Source: Bemisia tabaci | Taxonomy: Eukaryota > Arthropoda > Insecta > Hemiptera > Aleyrodidae | Assembly: GCF_918797505.1 (NCBI RefSeq) | Contig: NC_092799.1 | Coordinates: forward strand, 31,012,597-31,076,596 | DNA: 64,000 nt | Direction: 5' to 3' | In this document: piece after piece, positions 21,392 to 31,963 of the stretch | Layout of the letters: each line of letters starts with the position of its first letter | Numbering within the stretch: the stretch's first letter is position 1 | Program-made: the position numbers and the translations under genes | The notes under the pieces: model-generated | What the model was told of the DNA's origin: nothing | Databases searched by the model: none | The model's input: the letters and a program-made list of their open reading frames with translations, nothing else

Positions 21392-24118
21392 CTAACACCG
21401 ACGGAAATGAGCTGTGCTCAACTCATGTGGTTTGCGTCTTTTTAACCTCCGGGTCTCGGAGCCCCAATCCAAAAGCGCTATTGCTTCGGGATTGGGGTGA
21501 CCGCCCAGTCTCTCTTCATATCTATTGTACATACGTGAGATGTACATGTCCATCTCTTCGATCCCGAGCTCATCTCTAATATCGATGTTACGCTCGTACC
21601 ACCTGGCCCCTGCCATTTGTCTGAGTATTTTATTTTGAATTGTCTCAATAATTTTGAGATTGGAACTGGCGGCACACGCCCAAATCTGGCAGCCGTATAC
21701 CCAGATTGGCCTTAACATTGATTTATAAAGTAAAACTTTATTTTTTAGCTTTAATTTAGATCGCTTTCCGAGAAGCCATAGCATCTGTCTGTGCTTTAAG
21801 TCAATTTGCTTTTTCTTATTTAGAATATGCTCCTTCCATTTTAACTTACAGTCCATGGTAAGGCCGAGGTAAGGAGCCTTTTGCGCATGGGGAATAGCAA
21901 TTTTATTTAGGATCACAGGGACATAAACATATGGTCTTAAGGTAAAGACCACGTTAACTGATTTGGTGGCGTTAAGCGCCGTGCGATCGCGCTCAGTCCA
22001 ATCCTGGATGTCGTCCAGGCACTCTTGGATGTTAGTGACTGTCTCCTCATATGTGGGCGCGGAGGACGCAACGGCCGTGTCGTCCGCAAAGATCCCAATT
22101 TTCCCTTTTTTAGGTTTTGGTACGTCAGCTGTAAAGAGACTAAAGATTAGGGGGGAGAGTACTGAACCTTGAGGTACCCCTGCTCTTATTTTCCTAAATT
22201 CAGAGTAAGAGTCTTCAAATCGAACCCTAAAAGATCTATCTGCTAAGTAGGACATTATTAATTGCACGTGGTTCCCAGGCAAGAATTTAGAAAGTTTAAA
22301 TGCCACTTTAGAATGCCAGACTTTGTCAAATGCCTGGGCGACATCCAAGAAAACTACATTACAAAACTGTTTCTCCTCTAGCGCCTTTTCAATATAAGAA
22401 GAGATCCGGTGTAATTGTTCTATTGTGCTATGTTTAGCCCTGAAACCAAACTGCTCATTAGGAAGTAACTTTTTCTTATTTACAATTGTCAGTAAACGTT
22501 TAATATATAACTTCTCGAAAAGTTTGCATATCAGGGGAAGTAAGGAGATAGGGCGGTACGAACTAGGGGCTGAAGGAGGTTTTCCGGATTTTAAAATAAC
22601 AATCACCTCAGCCAATTTCCATTGACTAGGGATGTATTTCAATGACAATGCTGCATTAAAGAGTGCTTCTAATTTTTTGATTGCCGCAGGAGGAAGTTGC
22701 TTGAGGATAATTGCTGAGATAAGATCAAAACCTGGACTTTTCTTGATTTTTGTTTTATATTTAATTTCCTTGAAAATTTCGTCATATGTAATTTTGTTGA
22801 TTTTTTCTGCAGGGAGAAAATTAATATTACCAACTTCTTCCTCTAGTTCGCATTCCTTCTCTGGAGATTCGCAGGGGTTAGGTTGAAATACTTTTTCAAG
22901 GTGATCGGCAATAGTATGGGCTTTTTCCTGGCTATTATTTGCCCATTCACCGTCCGGTTTTCTAATTGGGAAGCTAGCTAGGAAAGGACGTTTTAGGGAT
23001 TTTGTCGCTTTCCAAAGGGTGTAATCATTAGCTTCGCTTGGGCTGAGATTAGCTACAAATTTTTCAAATTTTTCATTACGAAATTCATTAATACGTTTCT
23101 CCACTGCCTTGTTTAGTCTATTGTAGAGATTTTTATCAGATTCATGGTGAGTAATCCTTCTCCTCCTTCCCGCTTTGTTTTTACGGTCAATAAGGCTGAG
23201 TATTTCCTTTGGAAGAGTGCATTTATGATGAAAATTATTAAAAGTTCTAGCAACCGGCGTGCTTGCTTTTGCAGCCTCTTGGATGCTCGAAATTAATGAC
23301 TCTGCCTCCTTATCAAGTGTGGAGCAGTCGTTTATTGAAGTTGAGTTATTAATACGGGAAGTTAATAATTCTCGAAATTTTTTCCAGTCTGTTTGAGTAG
23401 AAATTAGACAGGGTGGGCGTTTAACTAATACTGGAGTAGCAAATATAGATAAGAAAACCGGCACATGATCTTTTTTTCCCTCTAACACATTGCAAGAAGT
23501 TTTGTTATTGAGATTGAGATTATTGAAGATGAAAAAATCAATTACGTCTGGCTCTTTCAATGGATTACCTGGATAGAAGGTGGGTTTACCCGGAGAGATA
23601 AAATCACCTCCGATAAGATTGACTGCAGTTTCAAGATTATCACCTTTCGGGTTAGTTAATCTCGAACCCCATCTGACGTTTTTACAGTTGAAGTCCCCCC
23701 CGATAAGAAAGCGAGGACCCAATTTATCAAGTAGACCAGAATAGTCGTCAACTGAGCATCGATGACGTGGTGGAGCGTATAACGCGCTGACATTAAATGG
23801 CCCTAGCGATGACTCAATTTGAATAATCACCGCTTGGAAACGTTCTTCTTCTACAATTTCGAGAACAGAGTGTTTAATGTTTTCCCTGATAGCAATAGAG
23901 GCTCCCCCCCTAGCGTTATTAGAAGGATGTCGTGAATTATAAAATCTATATCCTTTCAAGTATCCTCTCGATTCCCTAGCAAAATGGGTTTCAGAGAACA
24001 ATGCTATATCTACGCGTAATTTTGCCATTTTTTCACTAAATTCTAAGAGTTTAGCAGGTTTTAATCCATTCGCATTCCATGCGATAAGATTAAGAATGCT
24101 TTCATTTTTGTTGTTCAT
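21392..24118 (-). CDS. ORF2: endonuclease/reverse transcriptase of Jockey-type element
   Basis: The 908-aa protein would nick target DNA and copy its own RNA at the nick. Residues about 8-225 are an APE-type endonuclease: AWNANG (N15), SETH (E43), GGDFN (D142, N144), DVID (D191, D194) and DH (D217, H218). Residues about 490-755 are the reverse transcriptase: SYRPISLLP (520-528), LDVAQAFD (D592), GVPQGSVLSP (647-656), the catalytic FADD (677-680) and YLGL (750-753). A C-terminal region without RNase H follows. The length fits Jockey-clade ORF2. The ATG lies one base after the ORF1 stop (TAA, A, ATG), so translation probably depends on reinitiation. All expected catalytic residues are present and the frame is unbroken, so the protein is plausibly active. 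Confidence 0.97.
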   Translation of the reverse strand: MNNKNESILNLIAWNANGLKPAKLLEFSEKMAKLRVDIALFSETHFARESRGYLKGYRFYNSRHPSNNARGGASIAIRENIKHSVLEIVEEERFQAVIIQIESSLGPFNVSALYAPPRHRCSVDDYSGLLDKLGPRFLIGGDFNCKNVRWGSRLTNPKGDNLETAVNLIGGDFISPGKPTFYPGNPLKEPDVIDFFIFNNLNLNNKTSCNVLEGKKDHVPVFLSIFATPVLVKRPPCLISTQTDWKKFRELLTSRINNSTSINDCSTLDKEAESLISSIQEAAKASTPVARTFNNFHHKCTLPKEILSLIDRKNKAGRRRRITHHESDKNLYNRLNKAVEKRINEFRNEKFEKFVANLSPSEANDYTLWKATKSLKRPFLASFPIRKPDGEWANNSQEKAHTIADHLEKVFQPNPCESPEKECELEEEVGNINFLPAEKINKITYDEIFKEIKYKTKIKKSPGFDLISAIILKQLPPAAIKKLEALFNAALSLKYIPSQWKLAEVIVILKSGKPPSAPSSYRPISLLPLICKLFEKLYIKRLLTIVNKKKLLPNEQFGFRAKHSTIEQLHRISSYIEKALEEKQFCNVVFLDVAQAFDKVWHSKVAFKLSKFLPGNHVQLIMSYLADRSFRVRFEDSYSEFRKIRAGVPQGSVLSPLIFSLFTADVPKPKKGKIGIFADDTAVASSAPTYEETVTNIQECLDDIQDWTERDRTALNATKSVNVVFTLRPYVYVPVILNKIAIPHAQKAPYLGLTMDCKLKWKEHILNKKKQIDLKHRQMLWLLGKRSKLKLKNKVLLYKSMLRPIWVYGCQIWACAASSNLKIIETIQNKILRQMAGARWYERNIDIRDELGIEEMDMYISRMYNRYEERLGGHPNPEAIALLDWGSETRRLKRRKPHELSTAHFRRC

Positions 24119-24119
24119 T

Positions 24120-25433
24120 TTATCGAGAACTCAACACTCGGCTCATAAGAGCCTGTTCGTATTTTTCCTGTCTCTTACTCATCTCCTCTAGTTGCTTCCT
24201 TAATGATTCAATGGTCATTAAGAGTTGACTTATGAGCTCTTCCTGTTGATTAGAGGGTTTCGGGCCGGATACTGCGTCGGCGAAGCTAACTCCTTGTTTA
24301 ATAGCACTAGGAGGATTTTTTCCCCCTTTTTTCTTTTTATTTGGTTTATCTGGGAAGTTAGGAAAATTAGACCCATCGATCTTTCCCTTTCTCATTTTAA
24401 TAGATTTTTCTCTGTCTTTTTGCATCGCTTTCGCGAAGGGGCAGCCTCTATAGCTAGCTGGGTGACCTGTTACCCCACAATTTGCACACTTAGGGTTGAT
24501 AATGCGCTTCGCCCAAGGGCATTCTGTGGATAAATGTTTAGCTGCGCACTTTACACAACGTGCTTGCTTACCACAATATGCTTGGGAATGTCCGAAATTC
24601 TGACATTTTCGACACTGTATTATCTTAGTAGTACTAACTTTAATGGGTTCTACTTTTACAACCATAGAACAGATTCCAACAATCTTATAGATTTTTTCTA
24701 TATCATCAGTATAGTCGAAGTCGACCTGATGGACTGGTATTTTTATCAGTTTAGTTTTACTTACATAAGCAGAGTCAGCAATAAAAAGAGGCACATTATC
24801 TTTATCTACAATTGTTTCTGAGGGGTAGGTTTCGCCTGAGGTTGTCTCATTGACGGTGGAGTTTGTTTCCATAGCCGAGACTGAATTTTGCTCAGGCACT
24901 GACTTAGGATCAGGGGTCTGTGGAGCTGAATCCACAGGTGATACTGATTTTTTCAAAGCTTTAAGTTCCGCGTCCGATAGTGGGACCCGTTTCATAAGGC
25001 AAGTCGCTTTTTTAGGTTTAAAACCTTTATTTTTTAAGTCGTCAAGAATATCTTGCTCTTCGATTGAAGGGTGAAGCCCTCTTACAATAACTTTAATATC
25101 ACGCAGATTTTTATTGCAGTGAGTGTAGTACTGCACTTTATTATTAGTCTCATGTGTTTCTCTGAGGGATTCTAAAATTATTTTCGCCGTAGCGTCGTCT
25201 TTCGGATTTAGTTGCCAGACTTCATTATTAATAATTTTAGTTCTGACATCTTCCTTTTTAACTGATTTTTTTGTAATTATTTCTACAAGATTAACATAAT
25301 TGTCTACACCTATAACTTTAATGGGAGGAGTGGGTAAAATTTTCTTAACACTAGATGCATTTGATACACTAGGATTAGGTATATTTACTTTAACTGGAGC
25401 GCTCTCACCCGGTTTTAACTGGAGCGCTCTCAC
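24120..25433 (-). CDS. ORF1: gag-like nucleic-acid-binding protein, 5' end uncertain
   Basis: The 437-residue open frame binds element RNA in this family. A PRE_C2HC-type region runs from about residue 112 to 270, followed by three CCHC knuckles: C-x2-C-x4-H-x4-C (274-287), C-x2-C-x3-H-x4-C (293-305) and C-x2-C-x4-H-x6-C (316-331). This spacing set is typical of Jockey-like gag proteins. A Lys-rich stretch (about 366-372) and a C-terminal coiled coil (about 398-432) follow. The frame's first codon is GTG and the first in-frame ATG is residue 147, inside the conserved region. The copy has therefore probably lost its true start, or uses a non-AUG start. Upstream the frame meets a stop in the satellite. 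It ends one base before ORF2. Confidence 0.93.
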   Translation of the reverse strand: MRALQLKPGESAPVKVNIPNPSVSNASSVKKILPTPPIKVIGVDNYVNLVEIITKKSVKKEDVRTKIINNEVWQLNPKDDATAKIILESLRETHETNNKVQYYTHCNKNLRDIKVIVRGLHPSIEEQDILDDLKNKGFKPKKATCLMKRVPLSDAELKALKKSVSPVDSAPQTPDPKSVPEQNSVSAMETNSTVNETTSGETYPSETIVDKDNVPLFIADSAYVSKTKLIKIPVHQVDFDYTDDIEKIYKIVGICSMVVKVEPIKVSTTKIIQCRKCQNFGHSQAYCGKQARCVKCAAKHLSTECPWAKRIINPKCANCGVTGHPASYRGCPFAKAMQKDREKSIKMRKGKIDGSNFPNFPDKPNKKKKGGKNPPSAIKQGVSFADAVSGPKPSNQQEELISQLLMTIESLRKQLEEMSKRQEKYEQALMSRVLSSR

Positions 25434-25437
25434 CCGG
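25389..25437 (-). repeat. 25-bp tandem duplication at the 5' edge of the Jockey-type element
   Basis: Units 25389-25412 and 25413-25437 are nearly identical (both contain GGAGCGCTCTCACCCGG). The outer unit ends exactly at the target duplication, so it may have arisen while the 5' junction was completed. Confidence 0.9.
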
Positions 25438-25662
25438 TAATCTCAGAAGTGAAAGATCTCGAATCGCATGATGTGATCGACCGAATAACCGTGTTTGCAA
25501 CCCTAGGAATCTCCGAAAGCTCGTAAACACACATCTTCCGCGCTTTGTGTGGTTTAAACTCAGAAGTGAAAGATCTCGAATCGCACGATGCGATCGACCG
25601 AATAGCCGTGTTTGCACCCCTAGGAATCTCCGAAAGCATGTAAACACACATCATTCGCGAAT
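25438..25662. repeat. 117-bp satellite array, right block, with the right target duplication
   Basis: TAATCTCAGAAGT at 25438-25450 is the second target copy. Anchors at 25520 and 25637 are again 117 bp apart. The array ends near 25662. The frames at 25405-25647 and 25430-25747 are satellite read-through. Confidence 0.95.
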
Positions 25663-26285
25663 GTGAGAAACTTTTCAAAAATATATTTAAAGGTTTACTC
25701 CTACTTTTTCCAGAAACATTGATTAAAAGACACGTAGATGAGCCCATTTACACGTTACTCACTCACAGTTCGTAGGTACAGGTCTCGGGCATGGAATTCC
25801 GGGGATGTTTTGATCCTGAAACCCGCTGACCGCTGCTCTAACCGTAACGTATGAGAGCTTTATTATTTTCCGCTCTATTGGTTGGTTATTAAAAAGAATC
25901 CATATGGTTTGGCCGAGCGTTGCGCAAAAAACCAACACTCTATTTTTATTTTTTTTATTTTTTTTTTTTTTTTTTGTGGCAAGTAAATTTTTACTTCTAG
26001 CATCTTTATTCTTTAAACATTGAGAGTTAACACTCCATGTGTTTAAAAATGTTGAAAAGGGTGACAGGGGAATTTTAAAAATGTAAAAAAGTAAGGAATG
26101 GGTGTAGTGATGACGGTAGAATTCATGTGACTTCAGGTTTTTCGAACGGATTGATTGGCGATGAGTGTCGAAATATACTGATTAGTGTGTACGCGCAAAT
26201 GTTGCTGATGACCCAGAACGAATTTCAGACAGCTTTGCAAAGTCCATAAGCCAGTAGCTTTGAAATTCTACAACGGTGATAAGCT
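25663..26285. other. Unassigned sequence with a T tract at about 25943-25976
   Basis: On the minus strand an AATAAAG motif lies before the A run, so this could be the 3' tail of another retro-insertion. No body is recognisable. Confidence 0.4.
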
Positions 26286-26777
26286 TCAGAGTGAATCAGA
26301 TTTTGAGCAGCAACCTTTACTTCCGTGATTCTTACGGCAGCCTTCGCAGGACTTTTGGAAACATAAATTTCGTGGTAGGTGCTGGTAGGCGGCCTTCCTT
26401 TTTAACGATTTCAAATGGCTTTTGTTGTGAATTATTGTATCACCAGTCTCGTATATGACGAAGGTTCTGTGTTTCCACTTCTTCAATCTTCGAATGAGAG
26501 CACATTTTTCGGCTCCAGCTTCGCTTCCAGAGGTGGTCGGTCGGTCGGTGGTGGTCGGTCGGTCGGTGGTGGTTGGTTGGTCGTTGGCGGTCGGTCGGTC
26601 GGTGGTGGTTGGTTGGTCGTTGGCGGGCGGGTATATAACTCTACAAGGTCGAGACGTTGAGGGCTTCAATAATGGCGTCGGCACATGATGATGGTATGTC
26701 GGTGTGTACAAACCGACAGGGGGTGCGTCGTCCGCAGGGGAGTTAAAAAAGGTCCATGTCCGGGCTTTAGAAAACAT
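26286..26777 (-). CDS. Possible 163-aa ORF across a microsatellite, unrecognised
   Basis: The frame has a His/Pro-rich start, a Thr-Asp-Arg-Pro repeat of about 35 residues encoded by the GGTC/GGTT microsatellite, and a basic C-terminal third with a cysteine group (CFQKSCEGC, then CC). No signal peptide or named domain is visible. Two plus-strand frames also stay open across the same microsatellite, so openness is weak evidence. It could be a partial exon. Confidence 0.2.
   Translation of the reverse strand: MFSKARTWTFFNSPADDAPPVGLYTPTYHHHVPTPLLKPSTSRPCRVIYPPANDQPTTTDRPTANDQPTTTDRPTTTDRPTTSGSEAGAEKCALIRRLKKWKHRTFVIYETGDTIIHNKSHLKSLKRKAAYQHLPRNLCFQKSCEGCRKNHGSKGCCSKSDSL
26531..26631. repeat. 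GGTC/GGTT microsatellite
   Basis: GGTCGGTCGGTGGTGG and GGTTGGTTGGTCGTTGG blocks alternate. It ends in a GC-rich run followed by TATATAA at about 26632. Confidence 0.9.
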
Positions 26778-27529
26778 ATCCGACCGAAAACTATTACTCT
26801 TTTCCGAATGCAGGTTGATGAGTTAGTTACTCTATTTTTATTTAATTCCTTTCTCTTGGGCATTGGCACCGTGGTATGCGAAGCTGTGAAACTCGATTTT
26901 TAATTAACGTTGCAAGCTATGCGGTTGGATTGGGGTTAGGAACGATTCCACGGCTTTGCATTGATCTCGGGACAGCGACGAGTAATTTCACTCCTCGTCA
27001 CTCAGTGTTAGCGCTCGTATGAATATCATCATTTATTTCGCCGCAAGAGATCAACAACAGAATTGTGTGGGTGTGGGGGCGAGCTGAGTGGAAGGTTTCC
27101 CGTCGATGTCATGTTTAAAATAAAAACGAAATTATTCGTAAGTATCTTTTAATCTGCGGGAAAAATCGGGTAAACCATCAGTTGTTCGTGTTACTGAATC
27201 CTGTTTGAATGCTTGAATATCGTGTATAAGCATTAAATGCTAATATTGAAACGCCATTTTTCTACTGCAACAGATGCCCCCCGAGGGGGGGGGGGGGGAG
27301 AGAAAAAATTTGGTCCTATATTTTCTTTCTATACGCACGTGCCACGTACTTAAAATTCAGTAGATTTACAATGGAATGGAGGAGATACAAATGGAATATG
27401 GTCAAAATATGGTTCCATCCATCTCAAGTTTACACGGTGAATACAACAAACGCATATTGACAGTAGACCGCTGGTAGTTTACAGAACTGTGGAGGATTTT
27501 ATCCAAATGCTGGAGATTTCAATCACAAA
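26778..27529. other. Unassigned sequence with a G14 tract at 27285-27298
   Basis: No gene recognised. Confidence 0.4.
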
Positions 27530-27740
27530 AGTGCGAAAATTTCTCCTGATAAAATACGAATTTCCCGGTACATTTTTTGATAGCTCCTCTTTTTAATTAT
27601 ACAGAAATTTTGAGACATATTTGATGATTTTACAGAAGTGCGAAAATTTCTTGTGATAAAATACGAATTTTCCGATACATATTTTGATAGCTCCTCTTTT
27701 TAATTATACAGAAATTTTGAGACATATTTGGTGATTTTGC
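27530..27740. repeat. 107-bp tandem duplication
   Basis: AGTGCGAAAATTTCT starts at 27530 and 27637. The two units are close to identical, including TTTGATAGCTCCTCTTTTTA. Confidence 0.93.
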
Positions 27741-29916
27741 CGTCTGCGATGTATATTCAATATACAACTAAAATTCTCATTTCAGATGGCAAAAATTCAT
27801 CCGAGCCTGGAAATCCCCCTATAAAAGGAGAGAAGTGTTACACCGAAATGATCATTCAAGAAGCATTGACTCTCAACGTAATTCGAGTGTTCAACTTGAA
27901 GGTTATATTTGAATTTTCTCTACAGGCAGTACCTATTCATCAGATGAAATTTGGTAACGTCCGAATGCTCTTACGACTTTTCAGTAACATGGCAACAGTG
28001 TGCATGCAGCTCTCGTCTCCTACGAAGACTGCTTTAAGCGTGCGATACACACGGAAAAATTCGGCCTGAATATTTTTGTGACTGGAGGGACTCCCAAGGT
28101 TACACATTTCAAATGCTGTACACCAGACCCTTGAAAATCTTTTAGAGGCAACCAGATCCCGCATTCTCTGTTAATTGCGATTGTGTCTCATGCACGTCAG
28201 AAAACAATGTTTTCGTCCATGTATCGTGTTTAGCAGGGGCCTCAGATTAAGTCCACGTGACCGTGCATGGGTGAAAGGATCTCAGTCTACGGACGCTTGC
28301 TTTTATGAATATAATTTTTTTTTTTTTCCTGAAATTGCACCGGAAAATTTTAATTGAGTTTTCAACAGGAGTCCCTACTGAGAATTGAAACGAAAGTTGC
28401 GAGCTGTCCATTCCATTTTCATACGAACGGATGGTGAAAAGTCACAGTGCTTTAAAAATTAACTGCATTTTCTGCTCATCACCGCAAAACTTTTTATGAG
28501 CTAGCCTTCTGTAGAGGATAAATTGCTCCCTAAGGAGCGACCACTCTGCCTTGGAGGTAGATTACTCTCCAACAGGTTCAATAACGAATCGCCTGAGCTG
28601 CAAACGGCTGCGGCTGCGAGTTTGACGTGGACATCCCAAGGCAGCAACTATTTTCACTCTTATGAAATGCGGTAAGGTATCATGCTTTTTGAAGGAGTTT
28701 TAAGATGGATGGTCGTACACACATATGGTCACAATTGAAGAAAAAGTTTTCAAAACCTGGTTAGCGCCGCCCTGTTTCACTAAAACTTTTCAATACTATT
28801 GATGGTGTCGAATATCCTAAATAAATTTCCGTCGTGGACACTTGATACAGACATTTCTCCGAACCATGGTTTTATTTTCATGACACGATTTGTTATTGTT
28901 ATGTCACTGGATTCCCGTCAAGTCAAAGAAGCTGTTGCAAAACCGCAATACGTAGTGGCACTCACCGGGTTTTGAATTTTCACTTTACACCCAGAAAAAA
29001 TGTTTGAAGAACGTGTTTTGACAAAGAAGAAAATTTACCGCCGATAAAAAAAATAAATTCTGGCTTTTAAAACCAAGTTTTAATTGACACGTTTTTATAT
29101 ACAACTTAAGAGAAAACTAACTGCAAAAATTAATATCTAATGTTTTTTTATTTTTAAGAACCGAACTAATTCCTAGGAAAATTAGTTAGCATTGCTGCCA
29201 TCGAATATATGACAAAGATAATTTGAAATTTTATATTGAGAAACTCAAACTCAAACTTGGGCAAACAAATAATAAAAAAAACGCCTAGTGGAAGCGTGAG
29301 TTTTTTATATAAATTTTTAAAATTAAGTAAGAACTTAACTTTGTTTTAAATAAATCGATCGCGACTGCCGAATTTAACAGAGATAGTGTTCTTTAAATTT
29401 AAAAAAGAAAAAAAATAGTAATTCTTTCACTAGAAAAAACCAATATTTTTGTTGGCTTACAAAGTCTAATAAGTCAAAAGAATCTGATTCAAATAAAATA
29501 AAACAAACAAAAACAAAAAACCATGTTTTTCAAATTTAAAACATGCTTATCATTTAAATTTCTGCGATATTGCTAAATGTGCGCAACATTCCGGATTTAG
29601 ATTTTTTCCGGATTTTCTCCGGATCTAGTTGTGATGATGCGGCAACCGGGTCTGGAAAGGGGTATCACCGAGAACGGTTTGTTAAGATTTATAAATTAAT
29701 GAGGAGCCGGATTGGGACTGCGAGTATGTTTTTATTTCCATCCTCGATTTCCTCGCGGTTTCAATCAAAGCGTTTTGATTGTTTCCATCAACCCCGTCAC
29801 TGTGGGTCAATTGATTGCCAAATTGCGTGAGGCTCCTCTCTGATAAGTCAATATTTATTCAAATAAAAGGCCTGATGTTCATTCCGCCACCGTCTGATTA
29901 ACGAAGGGGCATCCGT
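27741..29916. other. Unassigned sequence, very AT-rich from 28985 to 29570
   Basis: Frames at 27728-28069 and 29570-29830 have no recognisable domain. Nothing else can be supported. Confidence 0.35.
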
Positions 29917-30242
29917 ACAAATTATTTGGATGGCGACTGACGAAATATTCTGAAGCTTAAACTGTTTTTAATTTTCGCCTCTTTCCCTTGTTAGGGAAAA
30001 TATCCTATTTAGCTCAATTATCAGAGTATTTGCAAACCAAAAAGTGAAAGAGAAATCTTTAAAATTTCCTGGCATTCTAACAAATTATTTGGATGGCTGT
30101 TGATGATCGAGGAAATATTCTGAAGCTCAAAACTGTTTTTAATTTTCGCCTCTTTCTCTTGATAGGGAAAATATCCTATTTAGCTCAATTATCAGAGTGT
30201 TCGCAAACCAAAAAGTGAATGAGAAATCTTCAAGATTGCCTA
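29917..30242. repeat. 163-bp tandem duplication
   Basis: ACAAATTATTTGGATGGC starts at 29917 and 30080; the units share AGGGAAAATATCCTATTTAG and the following block with a few differences. Confidence 0.93.
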
Positions 30243-30689
30243 TTTATTGCGATAATATAATAAACTTATCAGAGGAATCTGCTCCATTGCGAGCTCGTTG
30301 CACGTGCAAGAGAAACAGTCAAGTGAGTAAAATTAGGCAAATCATGTAGTTTTTCCGAATTGACGGCCATCAATTTTGCATGCGCAGAAAGGGATGAAAG
30401 ACAACCTAACCTAAATAAGCAAACGGTGTCAGAATCCTGTTGTCGCGTATGAGTCCAATCTGTTGATTTCTCCCGTCTTCCTCCCTCTTTTTTATTTATT
30501 CTTTATTCATTTCTATATTTTTAAAGGAAATTTTGATATTTCTTGCAAGAACCAAAATTTTAAATTAATCAGAATCATACACAAGGAAAGTTTGTAGCAG
30601 TTTAAGAGACGCTTTTTTTTGTATAGGTAAAGTTCTCATAAGTCTCTCTTTCCGCAAACTTGAGTGTCGGCTACTAAAAAAAGTCTCAG

Positions 30690-30950
30690 ATCGATGGTGA
30701 AACTACTAGACCACGGACCTTGTTTCCGGCGTTAGAAAATTTCCTCTCCCATTTTAATTTTGTTAAGACAAATAAATTAAAAGCATTGCTTGAAGTTTTC
30801 ACCAAGTTTCTTTCAAACAGAGAAAAAAGTAACAGAAGTTTTCAAGAATAAACACCGAGAAGTTTTGTATCTAAAAATTAAAATATGACAGGAAGTCTGC
30901 AACATTGCAGACCGACAGACGTGGTCTAGTAATTTTACCGTCGATGTAGA
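30690..30950. repeat. Inverted-repeat element, ACTAGACCACG arms
   Basis: ATCGATGGTGAAACTACTAG with ACCACG at about 30692-30717 is inverted at about 30920-30948 (CGTGGTCTAGTAATTTTACC then GTCGATG). The limits are uncertain. Confidence 0.55.
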
Positions 30951-31013
30951 TTGTCCATACCACCTCACTGTATCACTGTATCTTTTGCTTGCAACAAATC
31001 CATGCATCATCTA

Positions 31014-31961
31014 CGTGGTCTGCCCGGAAAGTATCAGGACTTTTTAGATTTCGAGAACTTAAGCTTACCTATGACATTGTGGCTTTAATTTCCTTCGAAG
31101 TACTCTCCGCAAGACACAATGCGCTTGTTCCAGCGATTTTTGAGCTTTTCAAAACAGTCCAAAAAGCACTCCTTTGGAATGTCCTTCAGCGCTCTCGTCG
31201 TATTCTCTTTGATGTCATTGATGGAGTCAAATCGAGTCCCTTTCATTGGAGATTTCAGCTTTGGGAACAGCCAGAAGTCACAAGGAGCTAAGTCTGGACT
31301 GTATGGAGGATTTGGAACCAGAGGAATACCGTGCTTTGTCAAAAACTGTTGCACAAGGCATGAGGAATGAGTCGGAGCGTCGTCATGTTGGAGCATCCAG
31401 TCACCGGGGCCCGAGTTTTTCAGCTTAAATTTCCACAACGATGGTCTTCGGGATATTTAGCTGCTCTTCCAGTTCCCGCACGTTAACTAACGTAGACTAT
31501 CTTGGGCAATAGCTTCCCGAACTTTTTCCACGTTATCGGGAGAATTCGTCGACGAAGGTCCCCCGGATCGCGGCTCACTAGCGTTTGTTTCACAACCCGA
31601 TTTAAAGCTATTATACCACTCGTAAATATTGCTCTTGCTCATAGAATCAGTGCCGAAAGCTTTCCGAATCATTTCCATGGTCTCCTTAGCAGTTTTTTTC
31701 TAGATTAAAGCAAAATTGAATACAAATTCTCTGATCTTCGCGCTCGGTCATTTCACGAAATAAAAAAAAAAAAAACGCGACGCTAGCACTTGACACACAC
31801 TTTGATCAGTTCATTGCAATCGACTGATTAAAGGTGTGAAAGCCCGATTGTGTGGCTGCATTGGAGAGGACATGAGCAAAGTCCAACCCAAATTTCAGCT
31901 CATTATCTGCATTACATTCCGAGATAATCAAAAAGTCCTTATACTTTCCGGACAGACCACG
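31014..31961 (-). mobile_element. Internally deleted mariner element, 948 bp
   Basis: Terminal inverted repeats of about 27 bp (CGTGGTCTGCCCGGAAAGTA at the left, inverted at the right) are bounded by TA at 31012-31013 and 31962-31963. Full-length mariners are about 1.3 kb, so roughly 0.35-0.4 kb is missing from the middle. The transposase lies on the minus strand. Confidence 0.95.
31085..31760 (-). pseudogene. Mariner transposase, broken
   Basis: An N-terminal part starts near 31760 (MTEREDQR) and, after a 1-nt shift near 31702, continues as the helix-turn-helix region to about 31487 (KSNIYEWYNSF). A stop and a deletion follow. The C-terminal part (31085-31438) keeps HDDAP and SPDLAPCD with exactly 34 residues between the two catalytic aspartates, so it is a D34D-type mariner. 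The first catalytic aspartate falls in the deleted region. The protein cannot be active. Confidence 0.93.
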
Positions 31962-31963
31962 TA

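Larger units (their letters stand above)
21066..25437 (-). mobile_element. Jockey-type non-LTR retrotransposon, 4,372 bp
   Basis: Read on the minus strand it has a short 5' end, ORF1 (gag-like), ORF2 (endonuclease plus reverse transcriptase), a roughly 305-bp 3' UTR and a poly(A) tail (T run 21066-21085 on plus, with AATAAA just before it). It is flanked by a 13-bp duplication. Removing 4,372 bp plus 13 bp puts the next satellite anchor (25520) exactly 117 bp after 21018. ORF2 has no stop or frameshift, so the insertion is young. No RNase H domain follows the RT, as in the Jockey clade. The 5' edge holds a 25-bp near-perfect duplication and may be truncated. Confidence 0.97.

Noticed and set aside
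21392..25074. Plus-strand frames inside the Jockey-type element
   Set aside because: They are antisense shadows of ORF1 and ORF2 without any domain.
19795..25662. CRISPR array
   Set aside because: Units are contiguous 117-bp repeats without unique spacers, in a eukaryotic setting.
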